From Maioricimonas rarisocia (GTDB lineage Bacteria; Planctomycetota; Planctomycetia; Planctomycetales; Planctomycetaceae): DNA of 64,000 nucleotides. Positions within the stretch are counted from its first letter, which is position 1. Each line of letters begins with the position of its first letter. The stretch covers positions 3,898,001-3,962,000 of the forward strand of contig NZ_CP036275.1 of the NCBI RefSeq assembly GCF_007747795.1. Reading direction: 5' to 3'. The notes below the pieces were generated by a model. That model worked only from the letters and a program-made list of their open reading frames with translations, was not told where the DNA came from and made no database searches. Position numbers and translations under genes: made by a program. Of the stretch, positions 27,055 to 34,867 are shown piece after piece.

Positions 27055-28398
27055 TCAAGGTGCTGACCCTGCTGGTGGAATGAGTTCAACGGATGTCACG
27101 GCAAGGCCGGCCCGATCGTAGAGCGTGTGACACCAGACCGACTCGACGATCAGGTCGGTCGGACGGACGGGAAGCTCGTGCCGCATGTGGTTCAGCGAGG
27201 GGTCCAGCGCCAAGGCGGTAATTGGCAGGACGACCTCGAATTCCCCGCTGCCGAACTGACTGGCAAGAAGAATCGTCTGGAAGCGGCCGGCGAAATCACC
27301 GTTGGTCCGGCGGACCGTGATTCCGAAGTACACCCGGTTCGCCCTGTCGAGGCGCCCCCGAACCCGAATCTGAGAGTTGGAGAGAAGCAGGACGGACGGC
27401 GTGTCGCCGGTCGAAACTCCAAGGGCCGCGGTGTAGATCGTTCGGCCGGTTTCCGTCGTGTACGGTATCGCCGAAAGTGCTGCCTGTCGCCCGGACTGCT
27501 GCGGCGACCAGTCGCCGTAGGTCCACGCAGGACCGCGGCTCAAATGACTCTGCCAGTGGTTCACTGAGTCGGGAACTGGAGCCGGCGCAAGTTCGCGATC
27601 TGCAGCCGCCACGACACGGTGGTGCGCAGCCACTTCGACGGAATCGCCATCGCTCAGCCGGGTCGCCCGGACCGTTCCTTCGTTGACCGTAAGGACCGTC
27701 GCAGAACGCTCGGCGTCGACGCTGAAGCGGGTCCCCAGCACTTCGAGCAGAGCGGACCGCGTATGAATCCGCATCGGCTTTCCGGCCGGCTGAGGGACAA
27801 CGCTGGCAGAAAAGCTCCCCTGAAGCAGCCGCAGTTCCTTCTGGCCGTCGTCGGAGAACGTCAGGGTTGAAGGACCGGAGAGCATCACTTCCGATCCGTC
27901 CCGAAACGTCAGCTCGAACCAGGATTCGGGGGCGACTCCCTCGATCGTCCCTCCCGAAAGCTCCGTCCCGAGCGTCAGTTCGCGTCTTACATGGCCACCG
28001 TTGCCGGTCCAGATCAGTGGACCACTCACACCGGTGATCACTGCAACCGGTGGCGACACCTGAGGAGCGGACAACACGAACAGCATCACGATTCCCGACA
28101 CGGCCACCGCGGCAACGGCGAGCATCATGCGGGCCAGCAACAAACGTGTTCCAGCCGCCGAGCTCCCGCCGGGCGTCGATGCAGCGAGCGGCGCGACCGG
28201 ACGATCTCCCGCAGCGACCGCTGCAGACGAGGCATCGATGGCAGCATCCTCGAGGGCCGCCCGCAGATTGAGCTCGCTGAGAAACAGCTCGCGCGCTGCC
28301 GGCTCACTCCGGAGCGTGCCCTCGAGGTGTTCAAGCTGGCCCGGAGTCATCTCACCGTCGGAGTAGGATCGGATCAGACTCTTGAGTTCGTCGACCAT
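27055..28398 (-). CDS. FecR-domain membrane protein (probable anti-sigma/signal transducer)
   Basis: The 447-aa protein starts at the ATG at 28398, one base past the sigma factor stop, so the two are translationally coupled. The N-terminal segment (about 1-55) resembles the cytoplasmic anti-sigma helical part (YSDGEMTPGQLEHLEGTLR). A transmembrane helix lies at about 91-110. The FecR-type beta domain spans about 120-290 (GSEVMLSGPSTL, LLQGSFSASV, VLGTRFSVDAE). The remaining C-terminal 150 aa are beta-rich and unassigned. The planctomycete ECF-FecR arrangement suggests that it senses an outside signal and controls the neighbouring sigma factor. Confidence 0.85.
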   Translation of the reverse strand: MVDELKSLIRSYSDGEMTPGQLEHLEGTLRSEPAARELFLSELNLRAALEDAAIDASSAAVAAGDRPVAPLAASTPGGSSAAGTRLLLARMMLAVAAVAVSGIVMLFVLSAPQVSPPVAVITGVSGPLIWTGNGGHVRRELTLGTELSGGTIEGVAPESWFELTFRDGSEVMLSGPSTLTFSDDGQKELRLLQGSFSASVVPQPAGKPMRIHTRSALLEVLGTRFSVDAERSATVLTVNEGTVRATRLSDGDSVEVAAHHRVVAAADRELAPAPVPDSVNHWQSHLSRGPAWTYGDWSPQQSGRQAALSAIPYTTETGRTIYTAALGVSTGDTPSVLLLSNSQIRVRGRLDRANRVYFGITVRRTNGDFAGRFQTILLASQFGSGEFEVVLPITALALDPSLNHMRHELPVRPTDLIVESVWCHTLYDRAGLAVTSVELIPPAGSAP

Positions 28399-28399
28399 A

Positions 28400-28939
28400 C
28401 TATCGGGCCTCCGCAGAGAGCCGTTGCCGGACGCAGTCGCCAATCCGATCGCGCAGCAGGTTCACCTTGCTGTACAGGCGGCGAGCATTCAGTCCCAGAT
28501 CGGCCGCGATCCGGGCGACCGAGTCCCCCGGCGTATGGACGCTCAGCAGTAGCCGTCGCTCCGCGTCCTGCAGCTTCTGCAGGCATCGTTCGAGTGCGGT
28601 CCGTTCGGCTTCCGCCCGGTCCAGTCGCGCTTCGGCATCGGTCGCCAGCAGTTCGACGACGTCCTCGGCAAGCACCAACCGATCCCGTGCACAGTTACGG
28701 CGATGCCGGAGAACCTCGAAGCGGGCCACGACAGACGCCCAGCGAACGAAACTGTCAGGCGCTGCGTCGTCGAACTGCTCGAACTTCCGCCAGCAGGCGA
28801 GTCCGACCTCCTGCATGACGTCGTCGACGTCCTGCCAGGACGGAAGTAGCGCTCGGACGTACGCCCGAATGGCTCGCTCATGTCGGGCAAAGAGCGAGAC
28901 AAACCGTTCGTACGTGTGCTCGTGAGGCGATGTGGTCAT
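28400..28939 (-). CDS. ECF RNA polymerase sigma factor (planctomycete type)
   Basis: The 179-aa protein has region 2 at about 10-80 (RHERAIRAYVRALLPSWQDVDDVMQEV, written here across two helices) and region 4 at about 115-175 (LQKLQDAERRLLL, then DSVARIAADLGLNARRLYSK as the HTH). The length and the VDDVMQEV signature match the Rhodopirellula/Verrucomicrobium sigma-70 subfamily. It is the first gene of the block running down to 21730 or 20756 and probably directs its expression. A perfect inverted repeat abuts the start codon. Confidence 0.93.
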   Translation of the reverse strand: MTTSPHEHTYERFVSLFARHERAIRAYVRALLPSWQDVDDVMQEVGLACWRKFEQFDDAAPDSFVRWASVVARFEVLRHRRNCARDRLVLAEDVVELLATDAEARLDRAEAERTALERCLQKLQDAERRLLLSVHTPGDSVARIAADLGLNARRLYSKVNLLRDRIGDCVRQRLSAEAR

Positions 28940-28963
28940 GTGTGAGAGAATGACTCCTCACAC
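28940..28963 (-). promoter_or_regulatory. Inverted repeat over the sigma-factor ribosome site
   Basis: On the minus strand GTGTGAG (28963-28957) and CTCACAC (28946-28940) are perfect 7-bp arms around a 10-base loop. The second arm touches the ATG, and the GAGGAG purine stretch lies in the first arm and loop. A hairpin here could limit or reposition ribosome binding; alternatively it is a DNA operator. Confidence 0.45.
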
Positions 28964-29111
28964 AGTTACTCCCACCGCAGCCCCGATTACCAGCAAATCT
29001 GCCAGTTTTCTATCAGATGCAACGTGAGGTCGCGCCCAATGATGCCGCGGTCCCAGCCAGGACCGCAACGCCCCCGATAGAAGACGGTTGCGTCGTCGAG
29101 GGAAAAAGAAG

Positions 29112-29198
29112 CGGAGAGGGAGGGATTCGAACCCTCGGTATCCGTGAGGATACACCGGTTTTCGAGACCGGCCCGTTCGGCCACTCCGGCACCTCTCC
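29112..29198 (-). tRNA. tRNA-Ser (CGA)
   Basis: The 87-base gene reads on the minus strand. A 7-bp acceptor stem is formed by GGAGAGG (29198-29192) and CCTCTCC (29119-29113), with G as discriminator. The anticodon loop CTCGAAA, closed by CCGGT/ACCGG, gives anticodon CGA. A long variable arm (TATCCTCACGGATA) marks it as class II serine. The T-arm GAGGGTTCGAATCCCTC is intact. CCA is not encoded. It reads UCG codons. Confidence 0.97.
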
Positions 29199-29462
29199 GT
29201 AACGGGAGCGAAATCCTACATGCCTCTCCCGTTCATTTCCAGTCAACAATCCCGCTGAAAAGACGAAGTTCACTCCCTCGGGACGGCCAGCCGGTTCGCC
29301 CCGCCGCCACATGCTGCTTCAAGTGCGACAGAACTCCGCCAGTGCGGCCCGCTCCGCCTCCGACCCGCGAAAAAATCGACGCAAGTCACTTCGGGATATG
29401 ATATTCTCGAAGGTCTCACAGCTCTCAAACCGGTTCACGTTTTGCGAATAAGGGTATTGTCG

Positions 29463-29825
29463 ATGGATCTGGCTCCAGGATGGCAGCTCCAGGTGGATAC
29501 GAGTCCGGAGTGGCTGTTCTTCCGTCTGCAGGCGGTCAGCGACGACCGGGCCCCCGAACCACCCCTGGCCGAGGCCATCCAGCGGAAGTCGGCCGAAACC
29601 GGAATCCGCCGGGTCATCTTCGAACTCGGCGAGGGAACGATGCTGCAGAGCTTCGTCGCCGGCCAGTTGGTGCTGCTTGTCAAATGGGCCTACCTGAACG
29701 GTGGCGCCTTCCGCATCTGCTCGTTCTCCGAAGACAACTACTACGTCATCCGGCTGATGCACCTGACCGACCGCTTCCCCAATTACAGCAATCGCGAAGC
29801 GGCCGTCATGGGGTGGCTGCCGTAG
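29463..29825 (+). CDS. STAS-like anti-sigma antagonist-type protein
   Basis: The 120-aa protein starts at the ATG at 29463. The pattern of a short beta strand (WLFFRLQAV), a central strand-loop (IRRVIFELGEG), a helix (LQSFVAGQLVLLVKWAYLNGG) and a further strand (AFRICSFSEDN) fits the STAS fold of anti-anti-sigma factors. The usual phosphorylatable serine in a D-S-S/G loop is not clear: the corresponding region reads ELGEGTMLQSF. It is probably regulatory. The partner kinase is not in the neighbourhood. Weaker than the STAS call at 49798. Confidence 0.6.
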   Translation: MDLAPGWQLQVDTSPEWLFFRLQAVSDDRAPEPPLAEAIQRKSAETGIRRVIFELGEGTMLQSFVAGQLVLLVKWAYLNGGAFRICSFSEDNYYVIRLMHLTDRFPNYSNREAAVMGWLP

Positions 29826-29988
29826 CGCACGCGTCGGCCGACCGCACCGGCACGCGTTCCACCTTCTGCGGGACACGCGGCGGCCGCCTGCTGTTCGGTC
29901 GATTCCGATCCAACCCGCGCCGCCGGCGAAGCCGCGTCCGGGAGGGGATTCCGGTACGCAGCGTTCGCCGTTGCGGGGACATTGCACC

Positions 29989-31575
29989 TCAAACCGTGGG
30001 GCCGGCCGCGAGGACCTCCGGCTTTGCACCTTCAGAATAGCCGGCGAAGTTTTCGGCAAAGAGCGTGGCGAGCTTCTTCGCTGTGCGGTCGTAATCCTCC
30101 CTGTTGTCCCACGTGTTGCGGGGAATGAGGATCTCGCCGGGAACGCCGGGGACTGAAGTGACGACGTGCAGGCCGAAGACCGGATCGGTCTCAGTCGGAG
30201 CGTCATTCAGTACGCCGGAGTAGATCGCGTCCACCATGGCCCGCGTGTAGGAGAGTTTAACGCGTTCTCCCACGCCGTAGGCCCCCCCGCTCCAGCCGGT
30301 GTTGACCAGCCAGACGCTGGCATTGTGCTTGCGGATCTTCTGCGAGAGGAGATCGGCGTACTTGCCCGGATGCCACACGAGAAACGGCCCACCGAAACAG
30401 GGGGAAAACGTCGCCTGAGGCTCGGTTACCCCCACTTCGGTCCCGGCCACTTTCGCGGTGTAACCGCTGATGAAGTGGTACTCGGCCTGTTCGGGCGTCA
30501 GCCGGCTGATCGGCGGCAGCACGCCAAAGGCATCGCAGGTCAGGAAGATGACGTTCGACGGATGACCGGCGACACACGGGATGCGAGCATTCTCGATGTA
30601 ATCGATCGGGTACGCACCGCGGGTGTTCTCGGTGATGCTGGTATCGGCAAAGTCGACATGATGGTAAGCCTGGTCGTAGACGACATTCTCCAGGACGGCC
30701 CCGAACCGCAGCGCGTCGAAGATCTGCGGCTCCGCCTCGCGGGTCAGATAGATGGCTTTCGCGTAGCATCCCCCTTCGATGTTGAAGATGCCGCTGTCGC
30801 TCCAGCAATGCTCATCGTCGCCGATCAGCCAGCGTTTGGGATCGGCCGAGAGCGTGGTCTTGCCCGTTCCCGAAAGGCCGAACAGCACGGCGGACTCGTT
30901 CGTATCGGGATTGGCAGTGGCCGAGCAGTGCATCGAAAGGATGTCGGCCCTGGGCATGACGTAGTTCATGAACGTGAAGACGCTCTTCTTCATTTCGCCG
31001 GCGTACTCGGTGCCGAGAATCACGACTTCACGATTCTCGAGACTCAGGTCGACGCTCGTCTTGGAGGTCATCCCGGTGGTGTGGCGGTTGGCGGGGAAGC
31101 CACCGGCGTTGTAGATCACCAGATCGGGGTCGCCGTAGTCGGCCAGCTCAGCATCCGTCGGCCGAATCAGCATGTTGTGCATGAACAGTGCGTGATACGG
31201 CCGGGCGCAGATGACGCGGACCTTCACCCGGTGAGCCGGGTCCCAGCCGGCGAATCCGTCGACGACGTACAGCCGCGAGCGGGTGTTCAGATAGTCGATC
31301 GCCCGTTCGCGGTTGATCATGAAGGAATGGTCGTCGAGCGGGAAATTGACCGGTCCCCACCAGACGTCCCCTTCGGAATCCGGATGCCGGACAACCCGCT
31401 TGTCCTTTGGAGAACGTCCCGTCTTCTCGCCGGAATAAGCAATGAGCGCCCCGGTATCGGCAATCGTGGTCCCCGGTTCGTGCCGAATCGCCTCCTCGTA
31501 GAGGGTCGACGGGGCAAGATTCCGGTAGACATCTCTGACACCAATGCCATGCTGCTCCAGACTCAGGGGGCACAT
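29989..31575 (-). CDS. pckA: Phosphoenolpyruvate carboxykinase (ATP)
   Basis: The 528-aa protein starts at the ATG at 31575 with GAGAGGAA 8 bases upstream; the longer upstream frame is not needed. It converts oxaloacetate and ATP to PEP, CO2 and ADP, the entry step of gluconeogenesis. Motifs: GRSPKDKR, the kinase-1 P-loop GLSGTGKT (233-240), GDDEHCW kinase-2 (252-258) and NAGGFPANR, which identify the ATP-dependent bacterial type. The length is the family norm. It stands alone on the minus strand and is divergent from a methyltransferase gene. Confidence 0.97.
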   Translation of the reverse strand: MCPLSLEQHGIGVRDVYRNLAPSTLYEEAIRHEPGTTIADTGALIAYSGEKTGRSPKDKRVVRHPDSEGDVWWGPVNFPLDDHSFMINRERAIDYLNTRSRLYVVDGFAGWDPAHRVKVRVICARPYHALFMHNMLIRPTDAELADYGDPDLVIYNAGGFPANRHTTGMTSKTSVDLSLENREVVILGTEYAGEMKKSVFTFMNYVMPRADILSMHCSATANPDTNESAVLFGLSGTGKTTLSADPKRWLIGDDEHCWSDSGIFNIEGGCYAKAIYLTREAEPQIFDALRFGAVLENVVYDQAYHHVDFADTSITENTRGAYPIDYIENARIPCVAGHPSNVIFLTCDAFGVLPPISRLTPEQAEYHFISGYTAKVAGTEVGVTEPQATFSPCFGGPFLVWHPGKYADLLSQKIRKHNASVWLVNTGWSGGAYGVGERVKLSYTRAMVDAIYSGVLNDAPTETDPVFGLHVVTSVPGVPGEILIPRNTWDNREDYDRTAKKLATLFAENFAGYSEGAKPEVLAAGPTV

Positions 31576-31882
31576 TTTCGTGGTTCCTCTCGGCGACATG
31601 TGGAAGTGCTGCGGGCTGGTCCTGCCGGGGAAGCGTTGCCTCGCCGCAGCCGATGCGGCATCCTGCCGGAACGACTCGATCACTGCAACGTCTGTTCCTG
31701 CTCGCAAGTCGCCGCCGGCAGCAGCATTCAAGCCAGTTTCGAAGTCAGGGCGCGCCGATCCGTGCCGCCGGAACGTGCACATGTGCACATCGACACCTCG
31801 TTGCAGAGACGTCAGAAACGAAATCAGGCCGGCTGAAACCGCGGGGTTCGTCGCGGAGGGGGGAACCGGGGGACAGGACTCG

Positions 31883-32512
31883 ATGACGATGACCAACGCC
31901 TGGAATCGCAGGATCTACTCGGTCTGGGCACCAGTGTACGACCTGCTGATCCGGTCTCCACCATTCGCGCAGGGGCGTCAGGCGGCCATCGATATGCTCG
32001 AACTGGCGCCGCATGAAACCGTCCTGTTGCTGGGGGTCGGCACCGGTGCCGACCTGCCGCTGCTGGAGGGCCACACCCGCTGGTTCGGCATCGATCTCAC
32101 GCGGGCGATGCTGGAACGGGCCCGCAGGCGAACCGATTTTTCCGGGCCATCCCGGCTTGTTCAGGCGGACGCAGCCCGTCTCCCGTTCGCAAACGGCAGC
32201 TTCGATGCTGCGGTCGCGAATCTGATTCTCAGTGTGGTGCCGGATGGTCGACGCTGTCTCGAGGAACTCTGTCGCGTCGTTCGCCCCGGCGGCCGAATCG
32301 TCGTGTTCGACAAGTTCGCCCCCGATGACGGGGCCGTGCCGGTGATACGGCGGCTGATCAATCCGCTGACTCAGTTCTTCGGGACGGATGTGACGCGGCG
32401 GCTGGCAGATCTGACAAGGGACCTCCCGCTGCAACGCCAACGGCCAGCGTGCCAGCTCGCCGGTGGTGCCTTCTCAGCATGCCGGTTGGACCTCATCGGG
32501 AACACGAGATGA
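31883..32512 (+). CDS. Class I SAM-dependent methyltransferase (UbiE-like)
   Basis: The 209-aa protein starts at the ATG at 31883, with another at 31889. The SAM-binding glycine loop is LLLGVGTGADLPLL at about 49-62, followed by WFGIDLTRAMLERARRR, LVQADAARLPFANGSFDAAV and VVRPGGRIVVFDKF. The last strand (GGAFSACRLDLIG) completes the fold, so the gene looks whole. Relatives include phosphatidylethanolamine and quinone methyltransferases; the substrate is not clear. Confidence 0.88.
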   Translation: MTMTNAWNRRIYSVWAPVYDLLIRSPPFAQGRQAAIDMLELAPHETVLLLGVGTGADLPLLEGHTRWFGIDLTRAMLERARRRTDFSGPSRLVQADAARLPFANGSFDAAVANLILSVVPDGRRCLEELCRVVRPGGRIVVFDKFAPDDGAVPVIRRLINPLTQFFGTDVTRRLADLTRDLPLQRQRPACQLAGGAFSACRLDLIGNTR

Positions 32513-32549
32513 AGTTGCCGCAAAACCGAACACTTTTGCAAACTCGGTG

Positions 32550-32578
32550 TTGACCGGCAGTGCAACCGCGATTAGCAT
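32550..32578 (+). promoter_or_regulatory. Sigma-70-type promoter
   Basis: TTGACC (32550-32555) and TAGCAT (32573-32578) are separated by exactly 17 bases. Transcription would begin near 32585, only about 40 bases before an intrinsic terminator stem. Confidence 0.5.
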
Positions 32579-32584
32579 CACCGT

Positions 32585-32660
32585 CAGTCATCAATGACAG
32601 ATGACGCACCAGAAGCTATGAGAGCCCTTTCGCGCCGCGTGCGTGGAAGGGCTTTTTTTT
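32585..32660 (+). ncRNA. Candidate small RNA or attenuated leader
   Basis: The predicted transcript of about 76 bases runs from the promoter at 32550-32578 to the terminator U-run. It begins with a GTCATCAATGAC mini-hairpin and has no convincing open frame. It could be a free small RNA or the terminated leader of the BON-csrA genes. No known RNA family was recognised. Confidence 0.35.
32622..32660 (+). terminator. Rho-independent terminator
   Basis: AGCCCTT (32623-32629) pairs with AAGGGCT (32647-32653), and a run of eight T ends at 32660. It ends transcription from the methyltransferase gene and/or from the promoter at 32550. Confidence 0.85.
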
Positions 32661-32757
32661 GCCCCCGGCCGCAACGGAATGACTCGACGCATCGGGCCAA
32701 CACTTCCCGTGGGAAGCCGAAGTTTCCCCGGGATTGAGCCAACGAAGGGAGACACTG

Positions 32758-33030
32758 ATGGTTCTGGCCACTGGGACGAGCGATTATCCGGCAAGTGCAT
32801 CGCAGGTCCCGACTCTTATCTGCCGCGTTCAGGCGGAACTCGAGCGCAACTCCTACCTCTCACATCGCCCGATCCAGTGCGTTCGGGAGAACGAGACAGT
32901 CGTGCTGCAGGGGACTGTGCAGACCTACTTTGAGAAGCAGATGGCCCAGACCGTAGCGGCGGGCGTCGATGGCATTGAGCGGGTGATCAACAAGATCGAA
33001 GTGACCAGAGATCACGATCCGACATCGTAA
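32758..33030 (+). CDS. BON-domain protein
   Basis: 90 aa from the ATG at 32758 with GGAG 6 bases upstream; a TTG 24 bases earlier is less likely. The single BON domain shows LICRVQAELERNSYLSHRPIQC, split across helix and strand, then ENETVVLQGTVQTYFEKQMAQ and VINKIEV. BON domains bind membranes or phospholipids and usually act in the envelope, but there is no signal peptide here, so this one appears cytoplasmic. It lies 64 bases upstream of csrA and is probably co-transcribed. Confidence 0.82.
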   Translation: MVLATGTSDYPASASQVPTLICRVQAELERNSYLSHRPIQCVRENETVVLQGTVQTYFEKQMAQTVAAGVDGIERVINKIEVTRDHDPTS

Positions 33031-33094
33031 GATCCACAGGTGGGCTCGCCTGGTCGCGCATCATAAATCTGACTCGCAGAACAAGGACGGGACG

Positions 33095-33358
33095 ATGCTG
33101 GTACTGACCCGGAAGGAAGGCGAAGAGATTGTGATCGGCAACGACATTCGAGTCCGGGTCCTCCGCGTTCGCGGAGGGCAGATTCGCGTGGGAATTGACG
33201 CTCCGCGCGAAGTGAGGATCATCCGCAGCGAACTGGCTCCCGCTCCAGACGCACACGAGGCCGCGAGCGAGCCGCAGACAACAGCGGCTCCGGTCACTGC
33301 GGTTTCCTCGACGACGTTCCAGGCGGCGGCGACACCGCACGGCGTGGCCTGCCGCTAG
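33095..33358 (+). CDS. csrA: Carbon storage regulator CsrA
   Basis: The 87-aa protein has the complete CsrA fold in residues 1-47: MLVLTRKEGEEIVIG, RVLRVRGGQIRVGIDAP and REVRIIRSEL. The conserved L4 and R44 RNA-contact positions are present. CsrA dimers bind GGA motifs in mRNA leaders and block or stabilise translation. The C-terminal 38 or so residues, rich in Ala/Thr/Pro, extend beyond the usual 60-70 aa. The ribosome site itself contains GGA twice (AAGGACGGGACG before the ATG), compatible with self-control. Confidence 0.95.
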   Translation: MLVLTRKEGEEIVIGNDIRVRVLRVRGGQIRVGIDAPREVRIIRSELAPAPDAHEAASEPQTTAAPVTAVSSTTFQAAATPHGVACR

Positions 33359-33667
33359 TAGTTCAGCGCATTCACGCTTCCATTGGATGCGTGAGCCGTC
33401 ATCGAAAGGGATTGCCCCTTTCCGCAGTTCTCCGCGATGAGAATGCGAGGACGCAGCAAGCTGCTGCGAGCTCTGATTCCACATCTGCAGATCCGCTTCC
33501 CTGATTCGTACCAGTCCGGTCCCGGCGGGCCATTACCCTTGGCGGTCTCATTCCCCGATTCTCTCCGACATCGGTGACTGAGCACGTCCTGGCGGAACGA
33601 CTGTCCCGCCCCATACCTTGCCCGCCCGCCTCGACGGTGGGTCGGCCCTGCCTTCAGGAGTGGAAAA
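33359..33667. other. Intergenic region with small inverted repeats, no gene seen
   Basis: About 309 bases without a credible frame. Two short stems are visible: TCACGC/GCGTGA around 33372-33393, and GAAAGGG (33404-33410) with CCCTTTC (33416-33422). Neither is followed by a T-run. It could be the csrA 3' untranslated region. Confidence 0.4.
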
Positions 33668-34003
33668 ATGCGCTCAACCTTTTCCTCTCACCCTCACGGG
33701 CCAGCCGCGCGGAACCCCAAAGCAGAAGCGGCTCCGATCGATCGTGATCTGATTGCAAACCTGAGCGATCAGAACATCCTCGACATGGAAGCGGACGAAC
33801 TGCTGCGGGTCATCAACGCCTCGCACCATCCCTGGCGTTCCCAGCAGGTGCCGGGTCAGTTCGAGCGGGCCGACGTCGCGACGCTGCGTCGCATGGCGTT
33901 CATGGCCCGACTCTGCTGCCGCAATGCACTGAATCGCGAGGCCGGCGAGGAGCCGGACGTCCGGACGGATGACAGCGGGATCTGGATGTACGGTGCCGGC
34001 TGA
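33668..34003 (+). CDS. Hypothetical protein, cytoplasmic
   Basis: The 111-aa protein has a strong AGGAG site before the ATG at 33668. It has a disordered, basic N-terminus, then a helical region (DRDLIANLSDQNILDMEADELLRVINAS, read in two helices) and a C-terminal helix (ADVATLRRMAFMARLCCRNALN). No family is recognised, and there are no signal peptide or membrane segments. Its position after csrA may reflect a shared control region. Confidence 0.7.
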   Translation: MRSTFSSHPHGPAARNPKAEAAPIDRDLIANLSDQNILDMEADELLRVINASHHPWRSQQVPGQFERADVATLRRMAFMARLCCRNALNREAGEEPDVRTDDSGIWMYGAG

Positions 34004-34188
34004 ACAACTGTAACGTCACCCGGAGCCACGGTGACTCCAGACAACTTTGCTGCTCTGGGGCAGGTTTGCCGGTTTCCGAGACCGGCCTGTGCCGATCCGG
34101 ATAAAGAGAGGGCCTTCGACTTCGGTCCATCCTCTTCAAGAAAAGCCTCAGCCGGGCCGTTCCACAGTCTCCAGGGAAGGAGTGAGTC

Positions 34189-34656
34189 ATGCGGCCGCAG
34201 AAGTTCTGGGTAATGGGGGCAAGTTCGGTGCTGCTGGGCGTGACGCTGCTGGCTTGGCAGCTGCAGTCACGTGCCGCCGACGATCGTCTCGTGATGGCCC
34301 CTGAATCCGAGATGGACAACTCGGAGATCATGGCGGCCAAGCTGACAGCCGCCCATCGTGTGCTTACCGGTCTGGTCGCCCGCGACTCGGCGATGATCAA
34401 AGGGGCCGGAAAGGATCTGGTGGCTTTGTGCAAGACCGCGGCCTGGCGGTCGGTCGAAGAGGATCCCGTCTACACGCATTTCAGCGTTGAATTCCAGCGG
34501 CTCTCCGAACGGCTGGTCCGACTTGCCGAGGAAGAGAATCTCGACGGCGCGGCGTACGCCTACCAGGGACTCACCAGTACCTGCATTTCCTGCCACGAGC
34601 ACGTCCGCGACGTGAAACCGATCCAGCCGGCTTCCGCAGTTCGCCCCGCCAACTGA
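34189..34656 (+). CDS. Periplasmic mono-heme cytochrome c
   Basis: The 155-aa protein has a GGAAGGAG ribosome site. The N-terminal signal/anchor (FWVMGASSVLLGVTLLAW) is followed by a helical body and a C-terminal heme site C132-I-S-C135-H136. A heme motif close to the C-terminus of a four-helix-like domain is typical of cytochrome c' and related proteins. Function could be electron transfer or gas binding; no partner gene is adjacent. Confidence 0.82.
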   Translation: MRPQKFWVMGASSVLLGVTLLAWQLQSRAADDRLVMAPESEMDNSEIMAAKLTAAHRVLTGLVARDSAMIKGAGKDLVALCKTAAWRSVEEDPVYTHFSVEFQRLSERLVRLAEEENLDGAAYAYQGLTSTCISCHEHVRDVKPIQPASAVRPAN

Positions 34657-34659
34657 TCA

Positions 34660-34867
34660 GTCCGCCTGCTCTGCGTAGCGGATTCCAGTCGCGCGTCAGC
34701 CCGGCAGGGCCGGTTCCACCCGGCCGACTCCAACGGTCACTTCGACGGCCGGGAATCGCCGGCCCTGCGAGAGCACGACAACTGCGCGCTGCCCTTCAGA
34801 GGCGCGAGGATGCCACGCTTCGCAAGACGTCCGCCTACTCTGCGTAGCGGATCGGGTTCCAGTCGCG
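34660..34867. repeat. Palindromic element flanked by a copy of the neighbouring gene's 3' end
   Basis: The last codons of the next gene (34829-34867, encoding DWNPIRYAE and stop) recur at 34660-34693 with one mismatch and a 5-base deletion. Between them lies a long hairpin: CAGGGCCGG...CCCGGCC (34705-34725) against GGCCGGG...CCGGCCCTG (34747-34767). The right arm matches the element at 1824-1843. This suggests a mobile palindromic unit that duplicated the target. Confidence 0.65.

Noticed and set aside
30166-31836. 556-aa + strand frame opposite pckA
   Set aside because: pckA on the minus strand has all catalytic motifs; this is a codon-bias shadow.
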